From Paramacrobiotus richtersi (lineage: Eukaryota > Tardigrada > Eutardigrada > Parachela > Macrobiotidae), in assembly GCA_034698045.1 (NCBI GenBank), contig JAQGAU010000881.1, forward strand, positions 1 through 22,966: a stretch of DNA of 22,966 nt, read 5' to 3'. The position numbers and the translations under genes were made by a program. The notes under the pieces were generated by a model, which ran no database searches, was not told where the DNA came from, and saw only the letters and a list, made by a program, of their open reading frames with translations. Of this stretch, positions 1-10,965 are shown in pieces (position 1 is the first letter of the stretch; each line of letters opens with the position of its first letter).

Positions 1-28
1 CAATGTAAAATAATAACTAATCTAATAG

Positions 29-34
29 TTTATT
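29..34 (-). terminator. Possible polyadenylation signal AATAAA (minus strand)
   Basis: The minus strand reads AATAAA here, downstream of the VPS33B exons. If the gene ends in this window it could be its poly(A) signal. In AT-rich sequence the hexamer is expected often by chance. Confidence 0.2.
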
Positions 35-355
35 ATATTAAATGATAACTCAGCAACTGCAACAATAAAAGATATCAGAACACAAGAAATCAAATATACA
101 TCGACGAAATGACAAATGTAGTCAAAAAAACAATTTCTAAGCTAACGAAAGCAGATGCAGACAACTATTGCATCTCCAAGAAATATGTGAACGAAAAATA
201 TTCGTGAAAATTTTTTCGCTACTGTCAGCTGAATCCTGTTTCTAGAAACCCGTAGGTAAACTTTGAATTATCTCTTCCAGCACTGAAAACGTTCAAAAGC
301 AAATAATCATAAAATACTTTTTTTAAAAGTATAGTACAACCAACAAGGCTCTAAC

Positions 356-2206
356 CTCGAAATGCCAAAATGTTCATCCAGCAGACCCTCATAGGTCAGA
401 GGCGAGAGCAACGCGGACATGTAATCCACGTCCCGGTCGATCATAATCAGCGTGGACACTTCCGACGGGATACGATTGTAATCGCCAATCTGCTGTTCTT
501 CCTGGTGTTTTTGCTTGATTCCGAACACAATGTTTGAGCAGCGACCGAAGGTGTGTATAACCTGCCACTTTCCAAATAAGCTTTCGAATGTCACTAATGC
601 GTTGGCAATGGTCGTCAGAAAGACGAAGTTATTATCCTGCAATAATGCCCACTATGAATTAATAACTGGAATTGTGTGCATAACGTTATCGCCGTCATAT
701 ATTATTGCCCATAAATACTCGTAAAAATATCAACTACAATATTTTTGTATTAAACAGTGTGCTTTGTTTGTGACACAACTAATCACGTACAGGAAAATCT
801 TTTCTGGAACATTATAAAATATGTCATATAATAAATAATATAAAAATATAAAAAATATCATAAAACATCTCAATGTCTAGATCTCAGACACAAAAGTACA
901 GCGAAAGATAAACACATAACAAATTATGACAAATTAGATTCCTTGCTAATTCACGTCAAATTAGAGACAAACGAACGCATCAAGAATCAAGCGCAAAAGA
1001 ACACGCTTCGGTAACGAACTGAAGGAGTCCTAGAGCACTGGCTTATTGACACAGTAATAATAGTCCTCTAGAATTCCTTTTTCGTCAAAAAAAGCAGGAA
1101 TCATTCATAAGATTCATGAGCAGAATGCTCGTTTAATAAAAAGCATAATTAACATGAAAATTCTGGAAAACAACATTCTCCAATATGGATTTCTTGGTGC
1201 ACCGTATTAGATCTTATTCCCGATTTAAAGCTCATTCTACAGTTAAGTACTTCTTCCACATTTGCATAAGAATCGGCGCACTAGATACCGCTTTAAAAAA
1301 ATAAAATGGAAAAAAATAGAAAAATAAAATTTTCATAAGTTTTACACTAGATAATGTGCTTATGAATAGCAAAACGCAAATCGTGGCCAAACATATATAA
1401 TTTATTCGAACGTATTTTTTGTCGCCAATCAGCATACCACAAAAAATTCCCTGAAAAATCGGGGATATTCCATGGATATGATATTCTCATCCAGAGCCAG
1501 CAATTCCAAAGGGAATTCATCAAAGGAGATCCTGCTGTACACGCCGGCCATTTCCAGAATTTTCTCACATATCGCTGAGCGTCGTGGCACCATGACCAGA
1601 CGATAAAATCGCTCCTTATTCGCTCGCTGATCCGCTTGGATATGCGAAGCAATCACCCCGCCGTTCTCCACAGTGGGACGAAAAAGGTAGAGACGATTGT
1701 CCGCGCCTTGTAATAACTGACGATTTTCCAGTTTATAAATGCAGGAAACTCCATGTTGCTGAAATCCAAAATAAAAAAATATGATTTTCCGAAATATTTC
1801 TTGGGATATGTTTAAAAAACCTCACAAATCAGATAAATGTATCAAAAAAATTTAAAATACGAACAAAAATACAAAAATTCCTAAACCAAATTAGGAATTA
1901 TCATTATACTGCTCACAGTATTCCAAATACGAATTTTCGTCCAGTTTTGAAAACTATGCTTTTTTTCCTTATTTTACCTTGAGAACCGATGCTCCAACAA
2001 TGCGATCCAGAGGGCGCATCAAATCATCATCCAGAACTAAATCTTTGGGTTCAGGGACCTTCAAAAGATGATAACCAAAAACAGTACTCATCATTGTTTG
2101 GCATTTTCAATTTTGATATCCCTACCGATTCCAAAAGATGGATCAGCTGGTTTTTCGCCACCGTTTTCAAAACGGAAAAATCAGGATAAGGCGCTGCATT
2201 CGCCAT
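356..2206 (-). CDS. VPS33B: VPS33B-like Sec1/Munc18 protein, N-terminal part
   Basis: Sec1/Munc18-family subunit that, with VIPAS39 in other animals, controls SNARE-mediated endosome and lysosome fusion. Four coding exons read on the minus strand: 2206-2126, 2058-1978, 1758-1438 and 636-356. They join in phase 0, 0, 0 and the last ends in phase 2, giving about 254 residues. The start at 2206 gives MANAAPYPDFSVLK, which resembles the VPS33B N-terminus. Exon 2 encodes DDDLMRPLDRI. Exon 3 encodes VPRRS and a DEFPLELLALDENIISME stretch. Exon 4 encodes MIDRDVDYMSALLSPLTYEG, the Sec1 core. The PDFSVLK and LMRPLDRI stretches favour VPS33B over VPS33A. Family members run to about 600 residues, so more than half is missing. 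It either lies beyond position 1 or the gene is truncated. The 5' neighbour TMEM65 is divergently transcribed. Confidence 0.85.
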
Positions 2207-2781
2207 GATCAAGCCAACCTGCTTAAACACGGGCTGATACTTGCATTTAATTTGTTAGTATGCTGGCATAAACTCCTTTCAAGCTAATTCTAATAAAACT
2301 TCGAGCATCGCATATTAAAACTAGAAAAAGCAAAATCTTACAGCGAAATCCTTTTCTGGCCAAATTAAAAATTTCAGGGCAACCTGTTTGTTATCGTAAT
2401 GCGCAGCGTGCCGAGCCTCACGATTTCCGAAGGCGGCTCCAACCAGACTTCGGCTCGCAAATTGCTCTTTCCGTAAATGCGTGAGAAATTTGATCCACAA
2501 CAATTTTTGCCATTTGGGCCTTTCGCATTTGTGAGTTTATTTTAGGTTGAACTGTTGAATGATTGATTTGACTGACTACCATTTAGTAATTGCTACCGCT
2601 ACGCTGTTTAAACAACAAATGTCAGCGCTGTTTGATTATGCGTAATAATAGGCATTTACGAGTGGAGAATGGATGATCCAGCTGTGCAGTGATTTTTATT
2701 GTTTTTCTGCATTTTATCATTTTTATCATTTATGCCCGTTTTTCTTCCAAATTTTGCCGTTTCCGTCCTTCAGCCCGCAGA
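2207..2781. promoter_or_regulatory. Shared divergent promoter region of VPS33B and TMEM65
   Basis: The two start codons lie 575 bp apart on opposite strands, so both promoters and 5' leaders must fit here. The half next to VPS33B (about 2320-2520) is GC-richer and may hold a non-coding first exon on the minus strand. A GTGAGG donor is readable near 2413 on the minus strand and an acceptor-like AAATGCAAG near 2242. The reading frame from its upstream ATG codons does not join the VPS33B frame. No clear TATA box was seen. Confidence 0.5.
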
Positions 2782-5216
2782 ATGCCGCCAAGACGACTCA
2801 TTTCCCATTTAGTCAGAAGGACGCTGTTTGCCAGTCGATACGTGCCTTGTTATGAAACCTTGCCTGTACATGTTGTAAACAGATTAGCGAATTATCGTTG
2901 TTTATTACACACCACACCTGCTTCCGGTGTCCCGCGATGGCGCCTGGCGGTGACGACGCTGCGCGGAACCGATCAGAAAGTGGACGCGGAAGAAGCGAAG
3001 AATTTTGTTTTTCTCTTGGAACCATCCGAACGGGAATTGATTCTGAAAGAACTGCAGTCTTTCCAAGATGAACCAGGTTGGCAGCTAACGAGAAAAGTAG
3101 TTTGAGGACGAAACTAAGTAGTAGGAATTCTCCAGTCACGTCAAACGATAAAAAAAAGTGAAATTCGCTTTCGTGTTTAATACAATACATTTTTTGGATT
3201 TCGTTTAATTTGCAGTTGATGTTTCTTACAGTTATACATGAGTTTTTATCACAGTTAAATTGAATTAATTCTACATTTCTGCTCACTCGTCCAAAAAATC
3301 TGCGGTCTGATATGTTTCATGATTCATGATAAAATTAAATTTTATCAATTTCGTTGATAGCTGAAACAGATTAAATTATAACAAATTAATTCTGATGTGA
3401 TTTTCGTTGTAATTATGTTTAATTCTTTGTAATCTGCGTTTTAAAAAAGTCACAAACTGTTTCTGATCATTAACTCTGAAGTCTGACAATTAAACATAAA
3501 CGGTAGTCAAGTAACTGTCAGTGTCAAAAATTTAGGAAAGATGTTTTTCAAAATAATTAACAATAAATGAAATACCGATAAGAAATTCTTTTGGCAGGTT
3601 GAAGTTGCATGCACAGATAATGAAACATGCAGGCAATTATTAATGGAAACGTAGTGTTGTGGCGTTAATGGCTTCTCATATGTCTGCGTCTTTGTGACCG
3701 TATCGGTGTCAATGTGATAAATACAACCGGCTTTCGAATAGATTTTTTTTAGCGAGCGCAATCAAGAGCATATTTATTCCCACAATTTTTGTGGGAATGA
3801 ATAATATACTCTTGGCGCAACCCTGTGTTGATAAATACGGAATTTCAAGTTGTCGCGATACGATTGTAGTCGTGGCCAGTTTAAAATCGCAGAATCAAGA
3901 AACTTTTATGAATATTGTATTTCTGTTGATCGTAGTGTCCTAACTATTCGTTAATTTTTGTGCTTGTAGGAGATCCTCTTCCTCCCACTCCCGGCCAGTT
4001 ACAACGCCGTACGTAGTAGCCCATTGAAAACTCTTTTTCTCACTTACAAAATCGATCCAACTTTGATGCACCCTCACAAACTGTCAATATCCGTAGTGGG
4101 CCTATTCTGTGCCATACCCTTTGTCGGATTTGGATTCCTGGATAATTTCCTGATGATTGTCGCCGGTGCCTACATAGAAGTGGGAATTGGTGCGATTGTC
4201 ACCATTTCCACCATGGCCGGTGCGTCTGCCCCAGTTTAGTGAAATTCAATTACGCTACACCCAGAAGTTGAAATATGCAACGATTTGTGGTAGTCGGAGA
4301 CGATAAATCCCATAAAAATGTGTTGATTGATTCGTTTTGACTGATAATCGTCTGTTGCAGCTGCTGGACTGGGAAATGCGGTGTCCGATGTTGTTGGTGT
4401 TTGGTACGGGGCTGCATGCGCCATTTGGACTGAAATGGCCGTTTTGACCGATTTTTTAATGTTGTAGGTCGACTGGATCCATTGAGCATTACGTGAGTAA
4501 ACTGGGTATCAATCCGCCACATCTGACTCCTAAACAGACCGGGATGAGGATAACGCGGTTGGTAATGAACCTGGTATGTGTGACATTTCGTTAACCACTA
4601 TTTTTGGCATTTAAATGGTATAAGTGACATTCTAAAGTTATTCTTGGCTTCTTTATGTCTAAGTGTTAAGTAATTTTGACACTATGGTATTCTTTAGATT
4701 TTTATGTATTTATTACATTTTGAAGTGATTCTCGTGTTCCTTATGTCTAAGTGTTAAATAATTTTGACACTATGGTATTATAATTTCGATTTGTATGTAT
4801 TTTTTACTGTATATGATTGATTTTTGTCTATCTACCGAATGATTAATTATTTCTGCTGTTTTTGACGTTGAGACAGTATTTTTCAGGGAAGTACTTTACT
4901 TATTCATTCTATCCAGGAACATTTAATAAATTATTGGTATTACAGAATAGTAATGGTATTATTCGCACTTGGAGTTTATTGATAATTTTCATACACATAT
5001 TCATCGACTGATGTTTTCCACACGTAATTTTTTTACCATTTGATTTTTTTTCTAACGCAGAATATAATTGTGAATTTATCTAGTTTATCTGTCTTAATAC
5101 AGGGTCGCGCTATCGGCATAACAGTGGGCTGTATAATCGGGATGTTCCCCTTGTTGATCTATAATTTTGATACGAAGGACACGAAGGATGAGAAAAAAGA
5201 GGCAGCTGGGAAGTAG
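2782..5216 (+). CDS. TMEM65: TMEM65, mitochondrial inner-membrane protein
   Basis: Transmembrane protein 65, in mammals a mitochondrial inner-membrane protein linked to mitochondrial Na/Ca exchange and respiratory function. Six exons: 2782-3076, 3970-4008, 4097-4219, 4361-4403, 4468-4573 and 5103-5216. The phases 1, 1, 1, 2, 0 join without a stop and give 239 residues, about the size of the human protein. Residues 1-60 are Arg-rich and nearly free of acidic residues, as in a mitochondrial presequence. Family signatures include PPTPGQLQR (about 104-112), IPFVGFGFLDN (about 117-127), GLGNAVSDVVG, LTPKQTGM and a last membrane helix, GRAIGITVGCIIGMFPLL (203-220). The C-terminus is a charged tail rich in Lys, Asp and Glu. 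Intron 1 carries dispersed-repeat copy A and intron 5 carries an 88-bp tandem duplication. Exon 2 is only 39 bp. Identification is by remembered family motifs. Confidence 0.93.
3505..3900 (+). repeat. Dispersed repeat, copy A (in TMEM65 intron 1)
   Basis: Diverged copy of a repeat also found near 8270-8810 and 13155-13730. Shared blocks in order are AATGAAATACCGATAA, ATTCTTTTGGC, GGAAACGTAGTG (3645-3656), TTTTTTAGCGA and GTTGATAAATA (near 3827). It is interrupted by a 52-bp hairpin at 3763-3814. Once that insertion and its duplicated flank are removed, the spacing between the main blocks is close to the 120 bp seen in copies B and C. The outer edges are approximate. Confidence 0.7.
3763..3814. 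mobile_element. 52-bp hairpin insertion inside repeat copy A
   Basis: The two halves are near-perfect inverted repeats, beginning CAAGAG and ending CTCTTG, and meeting at CCCACAATTTTTGTGGG. GCGCAA flanks it on both sides (3756-3761, with T at the last position, and 3815-3820), which looks like a 5-6 bp target-site duplication. Copies B and C lack this segment. Size and structure fit a very small MITE-like or fold-back insertion. Confidence 0.55.
4627..4802. repeat. 88-bp tandem duplication in TMEM65 intron 5
   Basis: Two adjacent diverged copies, 4627-4714 and 4715-4802, share TTATGTCTAAGTGTTAA (starting 4653 and 4741) and TTTTGACACTATGGTATT. The phase offset is 88 bp throughout. It lies wholly inside the 529-bp intron. 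Confidence 0.8.
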
Positions 5217-6665
5217 TAAGGTGTTTTTTGTTGTTTTTGTTATCTGATATGTTTGTTTCAACCCGAAAGTGACCAGCGAAACTTCGCATTTTTATCCTGG
5301 TTTTAACGTTTTTATGTCCTTTGCTTTTATCAGATCTGTTGTTTGGAAGCAGCGTACTGGTAGTTGTTGGGCAAAAACTGTTGTGGATAAATCTGTTGTG
5401 AATGTTTACAGTCAGCAAAAGAATATTTGAACGACGCGGAGAGCATTAAGATGCTGACACAGCAGAAAATATTCCCATCATACTATACAAAATTTTCATG
5501 TTACATAATTATAAGAAACACAAAGAGATATGAAATTCGAATGGCATTGCTTCACTGTTTGTGCAATTAACGTTAGCGGCTTACAACCAGCGCATATGTA
5601 TTGTATGTGTGCAGCGCCGTATATATCGATTTCCTTACGTGTGCTTCATATACGATTTATAATTCGCTTTTGAGGTTTTGCGTTGTCAAGTGATTTGCGA
5701 AAAAGATTGCGCTGATTGTGAGATGCATCATATTTTCTTAATCAACCCCTTCCAGGTCACTTCCCGAATAACATTTAAATAATTTGGTACCGTGGGCAAC
5801 AAAGTGGGAGAATATTTTTAGGGTTGTTAATACGTAATCTACCACATTTGCTTAATCAGAAAGCCACAGTGACCAGTTCCTGCCTTTCGCCTTGTGTAAC
5901 GTGTTAAACATTAACGGTGTAACGTCGGTGTTTAGAGGTAAACAAATTTTAGTATGACCCTGTGAGGAAGTGGTCTTCAAGAAGACGGTGACAATATTAA
6001 CATTGTTTTCGAAGCTACCTAAAATAAAAAGCTGTACCGAACTTCACCGAGATATTTGTACTTCTATGGATTTCGCACTGCATTTTTGCATTTAATATTG
6101 TTACGGAAATGGTCTGCTGGACCTAAACAAAACTCGGTAAACCATTAAAAAGACGGCAAATATATTTAATTTATCTTCTGTTGTTGTTTTATGCACTTAC
6201 GCTGACATACCACAATGCTGGACTGAACGACGTCATGGACAGTGCACCGGGCAGCAGTCACTTGTTGCTGCAATAACAGTAGCTGACCGAAAAAAATCAG
6301 TTCCGAATGCTCAAGTATGTTTAAAAATTAAATTTGAATTCTTTTAGTTTTTTCAGTTTACTCCTGTTACCCATAATCGACATCTGACCAATCTGTATCG
6401 TCGATAACTAGATCGCGACAGATATGCGAGTGCCAAACTATAAGCCTGTCCTCCAAAGCCTTATCAGTACGATGAGGTATACTCGTACACTGTACAAAAT
6501 TTATGTCAGCTGATAAGTGAAAAGTTTGTTGCCGTGTGTTGCATGCTTGTCTGCTTTTTCCCCTTTTCCGCAGATGCTGGTCCATAACAAGAGATTGTCC
6601 CTTATTGAAGGCACCTCCGACATCATTCTACCTCAAACTTCCATCGGATTCATCCACAACGCACC
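5217..6665. other. Intergenic region, TMEM65 3' side and aminotransferase 5' side
   Basis: No protein-coding exon was recognised. It should contain the TMEM65 3' UTR and the promoter and leader of the aminotransferase gene. An AATAAA occurs at 6023-6028. A pyrimidine tract ending in CCGCAG at about 6573 looks like a 3' splice site in the leader of the downstream gene. It is followed at once by an upstream ATG (6574), in a different frame from the main start at 6666. Confidence 0.5.
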
Positions 6666-9600
6666 ATGTCCCAGCCGCCGATCCTCCACGCTTTCGATGA
6701 ATTCCGTCGTTACGATCCAACAGAGTACAACTTTCACGTCGGTGCACCCCATCCCGACGAACTCCTGCAACTCGGGCATGTGATCCAGAAGGCCGTTGAC
6801 GATATTTCATTGGTGATTTGCATCTTCGTCCGTTTAGGGTGCAGAAATCATGGAATTTTGTTGGTAGGCACCACCGGAGCTTCGGAGTTCCTTCTTCCAG
6901 TACGGCGCGACCAAAGGCTCGGATTGTGTTTTACAAAGATTAGCAGAGTTTTTGAGCGAGGAATATCGTTCTCCTGTGAACTGGTAAGTGAGCTGCGTTT
7001 GCTGTGGCAGATATTAACAGCAGTCAGTAAATGTGACACTTAATTCTTTTCTCCATTCTTTTTTTTATTGAAGTTATTATGATTATATGTTCTGGTGACG
7101 GCTTTCAGGCTAATTTAAAAAAAAACCGGATAATTTTCACATTTTTCTTTGAGCATTGCTTTTAGAGCAGTCTGATAGTCGGCAAGTTAAGTGATGGCGT
7201 TACGTCTCTGCCACTGCACTACGATTCATACTTTACAGCAAACGATTTTACTCATTAGCACAGTACCGGTGTTAAGAGAGACAAATTACAAGATATGAAT
7301 GTTTTCATCACGAACAAATCTTGACGAGAGATCTGTTATTATTTTTTGTTTTCTGGTTTAGTCTTTTAATTTTGATTTGTTTATGTTTTATTTAGAAAAA
7401 ATGGATTCTCATTTATGGTAAAATTTTTACGGAAATGGATTTTTTTTTGATGGAATAAAATACTTGCCAGTTTAATTCCTTCAGGTGCTCTTAAAATACT
7501 ATAACTGCATATCGTAATTCATACAAGACTCATTATGATACTTAAATAAATCAAAGAATTATGATATTTATAGGGAGAGCTTAATGATGACCGCTGGCGC
7601 ATCGCATGCTCTCGGTTTGGTATGCAACGTCTTTTTTGGCCGGCAGCCGGGAGTTGTATTCCTGGAAGATCCCACATATTATTTAGCAGCGGAAATATTA
7701 CGAGGCTTCGATTTAAAACTCATGCCGAGTAAGAAGACCGGAAGTCTGTTAAAAATTCAATACGACTTAAACTATATTTCTAGTTCCGAAGCTGGAAGAT
7801 GAAAAGTACGATTTTGTTTCGTGGAAGTCGCTCCTGGAGAAATTTGCTCCTGCAGTACGTCAGAATGATTTTCGCGGACTAATCTACATTATCCCACTGC
7901 ACAGTAACCCACGGGGACAATGCCTTGCTCCCGGTGAGAAGACAGACTTTCCCAGAATTTTTTGGATTTTTAAAGGTTTTATTTTGTGTAGAACAGGCCG
8001 ATGCGCTCCTGTTGTTTGCAAAGAACGAGAATTTGGTTATTCACTGTGACGATGTGTATAATTCCTTATCCTACACGGAAAATATTCCGCCACGTCTATT
8101 TCCGGTTGGACAACATCCTAACGTGATTTCCGCTGGGACATTCTCGAAGATTCTCGGGCCCGGTTTGCGGGTTGGATGGCTGGAGAGCAGTAAAGCGAAC
8201 ATCACCCGGATGGCTCAAAAGTGTGTAAGGAAATCGTTAAAAAATATTTATTCTGTACTGCATTAGTCTGCTTCGTCGCAGGATACACTTATCATGAAAA
8301 ATTTTCACTATCAGAAATATAAAGAAATTTAGAAGAGAGGTTTACTGCAATACCATAGTAATAATAAATGAAAGCGATATATTCTTTTGGCACACTGAAA
8401 ATGCACAGCAGAAGGAATGTACTGCGCATATAGCTGTGTTAATGGAAACGTAGTGTAGTGGCGCTGTTTCGTACTCGAAACTCCAAGCAGCTGTTTCAGT
8501 TTCTGATACAAACTTGATAAATATGAGGAATGTGGAAACAAACTTTTTTAGCGAAGCATGCAGCGCTGATAAATAAGCGAGCAGCGTATCAGTTTTATCC
8601 AGCTGTGCCGAAATACAGAAATAATCGTGATCGACTTGCAATCTTAGAATGGATTGACTTTTCGTTATTAACGGTAATTTTTTTAAGATTTGTAAATTTT
8701 AGTGTTACCGTATTTACTACTGTCTCAACCTTGGTTAGTGTGAATTTGGGTTGAATTTTAGAAAGTAGTATCCGTAGTACACTTTTATATACGGTAAAAA
8801 GTTTTCTGTCTCGAGTCTGTGATGTTTTGAGAATGATGAATTACCCCATGCATCTGGAACGTTCGGTATTATGAATTAACTGGATCGACTTTCATGTGGC
8901 TATGAATTCGACTTTGTCAGATCAACTTTTCACTTGTTTCAAAGATCCAAACAGCTCAGTTTTGTTCGATGAAACTTGGACTGGTTTTCGTTTCACGGAA
9001 AAGCACCGATAACATAATTTGGCAGTTACTAGTATAGATTCTTTGCTGTTACAGCGGTGTTATTCAAAGCGGTGGATGTGTGAATCAGTTCGGGGCATCC
9101 CTGGTTGAACGGAGTCTAGTCAATGGACATCTCCAAAAATATGTGAAGAATGTCCGATCTCTGTACAAAGTGAGCATTTTTGCATCTTTATCTTGTTCGA
9201 AACTGTGAACGGGGATTTTCAGGAAAAAATGGAACTGGCCATTTCGATTCTTTTGAAGAATCTTCCGGCAGATATAAAATGGCATCAGCCGCAAGTAAGC
9301 ATGATGAATGCGTCATGTTCAGATTTTCTATCGACACTTTATTTCCTGACGTTGGTTTGTTTTCGGTGCAGATTGGCAGTAATTATTTGAGTAACTAAAT
9401 AAATTAATTATTTGTTTGTTTAGAACTTTTTTAAAAAAATGGGTAATTTGTTTTATATTACCAGTACCCGAAATTCTATATGTTAGATTTTCAGTTTTTT
9501 TTATTCGTTGGATCAGTTAAAAAATACGGTAAAAGTCAAGGAAACTGCTTAAGGGTTCGATCGGATTTAAAGCGTAAAATTTTTCTTTGCGAAATAGTAA

Positions 9601-10015
9601 TTATGCGCAGAATTAAATTTTCCATACCGAGAATATGGTGAACCAAAAACGACTGATTGCTGCATTTTTTTCATAGGGTGGTTATTTCATTTGGCTGACG
9701 TTTCCGCCTGGCAGCAGCGACTTTATCGAGAACGTGCTGGTACCGGAAGCCAGAGAACAACATGTCCATTTCCAATGTGGCACGCGGTAATTTCGGTCTG
9801 CTACATTTTCCCTACAAATCCAGATGCGATTTCTTGTTTTTTTTTTCAGGAGCTGCGCTAGTTTGTTTATTAACGGACTTTTATCATCGAATGAGGAACG
9901 ATTCACCTGCAGATGCGGTTGTGCCGATTCGATCCGGTTGTCCATTGGACATTTGACCTTATCACAGCTTCCCATGGGTCTAAAAATTTTGTGTGATATT
10001 ATAAACAAACGGTAG
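6666..10015 (+). CDS. PLP-dependent class I/II aminotransferase
   Basis: Fold-type I pyridoxal-phosphate aminotransferase of the group related to yeast YER152C and 2-aminoadipate or valine-pyruvate type enzymes. The natural substrate cannot be read from sequence. Nine exons: 6666-6812, 6868-6983, 7574-7728, 7784-7933, 7992-8220, 9055-9169, 9223-9294, 9677-9786 and 9850-10015. They join in frame to 419 residues. Family landmarks are YNFHVGAP (about 21-28), FFQYGATKG, MMTAGASHALGL, the D-x-x-Y pair in HCDDVYN (Asp209, Tyr212), and the Schiff-base lysine in SAGTFSKILGPGLRVGW (Lys242). Later come GGYFIWLTFP and a C-terminal CADSIRLSIGH with the likely carboxylate-binding Arg. All key residues are present, so it should be active. 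The first intron (55 bp, GTGATT donor) is the least certain join. Intron 5 carries dispersed-repeat copy B. Confidence 0.88.
8270..8810 (+). repeat. Dispersed repeat, copy B (in aminotransferase intron 5)
   Basis: About 540 bp, clearly homologous to copy C. Shared blocks in order: TTATCATGAAAA, AGAAGAGAGG, ATTCTTTTGGC, GGAAACGTAGTG (8444-8455), GAAATGTGGAAA-like, CGCTGATAAATAA (8564-8576), GCCGAAATAC, ATCGTGATCGAC (8624-8635), TTTATTTACTA-like and TTTTATATACGGTAAAA. No long open frame and no obvious terminal inverted repeat were seen. Confidence 0.8.
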
Positions 10016-10164
10016 AATGGTTGTGCGAAATGCTGTGAAAAGGATATTAATTTTTATGTGTGAGGTTATAAGAGAAGGCTGAAATGATTTTAAATTTCTG
10101 ATGAAGCACGATAGAACCGTTTCAAAGGGGTTTTTTACATGTTGATACAGTTCAAGAACGAATT

Positions 10165-10170
10165 AATAAA
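10165..10170 (+). terminator. Polyadenylation signal AATAAA of the aminotransferase
   Basis: AATAAA lies 150 bp downstream of the stop codon on the sense strand, a normal distance for an animal 3' UTR. Confidence 0.5.
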
Positions 10171-10376
10171 AGCGAAAATAATTTCGACAGATTGTGTAAT
10201 GTTTTGAGTTCTAAACTGGTTCGACGATTGCCTTTCTAGAAAGGCATTCGTTCGCCACGGCAAGCGGATGGGCCAATGTGCGTGCCGGTGCCGGACGTCA
10301 CTTTAACATGACTCGTAGAGGCCTGTCTGTTCAGTCATGCTATGACATCACCCATAATAATAAAAATGATATAGAA

Positions 10377-10556
10377 GTCAGACAGAGTCACAGAACAGAG
10401 GGCCCGTTGCGTTTGCACGAAAATGCATTCCCAAACAGGGGTACCCCCAACATGCCTCATAGACTTAACCATAGACGTGTCCATGCCTACCCCTGTTTGC
10501 GATTGCATTTTCGTGCAAACGCAATCGGCCTAGAGACTTTACAGATGTCAGACAGA
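10377..10556. mobile_element. Fold-back element with 43-bp arms
   Basis: Arms at 10401-10443 and 10488-10530 are inverted copies matching at about 39 of 43 positions by hand count. Both contain the run GCGTTTGCACGAAAATGCA or its complement. The loop is 44 bp and contains CATAGAC twice. A direct repeat GTCAGACAGA lies outside both arms (10377-10386 and 10547-10556), as a target-site duplication would. No coding capacity. It resembles a non-autonomous fold-back or MITE-type element. Transcribed, it would form a long hairpin. Confidence 0.65.
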
Positions 10557-10965
10557 AGAAAGATTAATTTTGTTGAATTTCAGTTGTTGGATTAATAACT
10601 GATTGTTGAATCCGAAGTTGTTTGGTTAATTCACTAAATAATAAATATTTCTGAATGAGAATCATTCTAGGTCAGTAGGTCGCTAGAATGTCATTACAAT
10701 CCTGTATGCAAAGTACTCCGGTGATAATGACTTGATCCTCTCAGAAAAAGCTGGGAATGATGAGTCCGTGAATGTGATTTGTGCTTCTCTTTGTAATTTG
10801 ACTTGTCGGACGGAGGTGAGTAAACTAAGGGTATCCGGGAAAATTATCAAAAGACCAAACGTAAAAGTCTCAAGTTAGTTCTTATTTTTCGTTACTGTAA
10901 GCGAGCCCATCTTGCAGAACTGGTACGAGTAAAGCGTCAGCCGTGTTGCGACAGCAACTGCCACA

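Larger units (their letters stand above)
10016..10965. other. Intergenic region between aminotransferase and GLEBS-RING gene
   Basis: It holds the aminotransferase 3' UTR, a fold-back element (10377-10556) and the upstream region and leader of the next gene. No convincing coding exon was seen. The open frame through 10278-10595 is produced by the fold-back sequence and has no recognisable product. Confidence 0.5.

Noticed and set aside
2321..2515. Minus-strand frame upstream of VPS33B as an extra N-terminal exon
   Set aside because: The frame starts at TTG, and any splice to the VPS33B exon breaks frame. The ATG at 2206 already gives the expected family N-terminus. A 5' UTR exon remains possible.
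3507..3761. Minus-strand frame in TMEM65 intron 1
   Set aside because: It lies on repeat copy A, and the corresponding frames in copies B and C do not encode the same peptide.
10755..10790. Hammerhead-ribozyme-like core, TGATGAGTCCGTGA
   Set aside because: It matches the start of a hammerhead core, but the GAAA box and closing stem II are missing (it continues ATGTGATTTG), and no flanking stems I and III were found.
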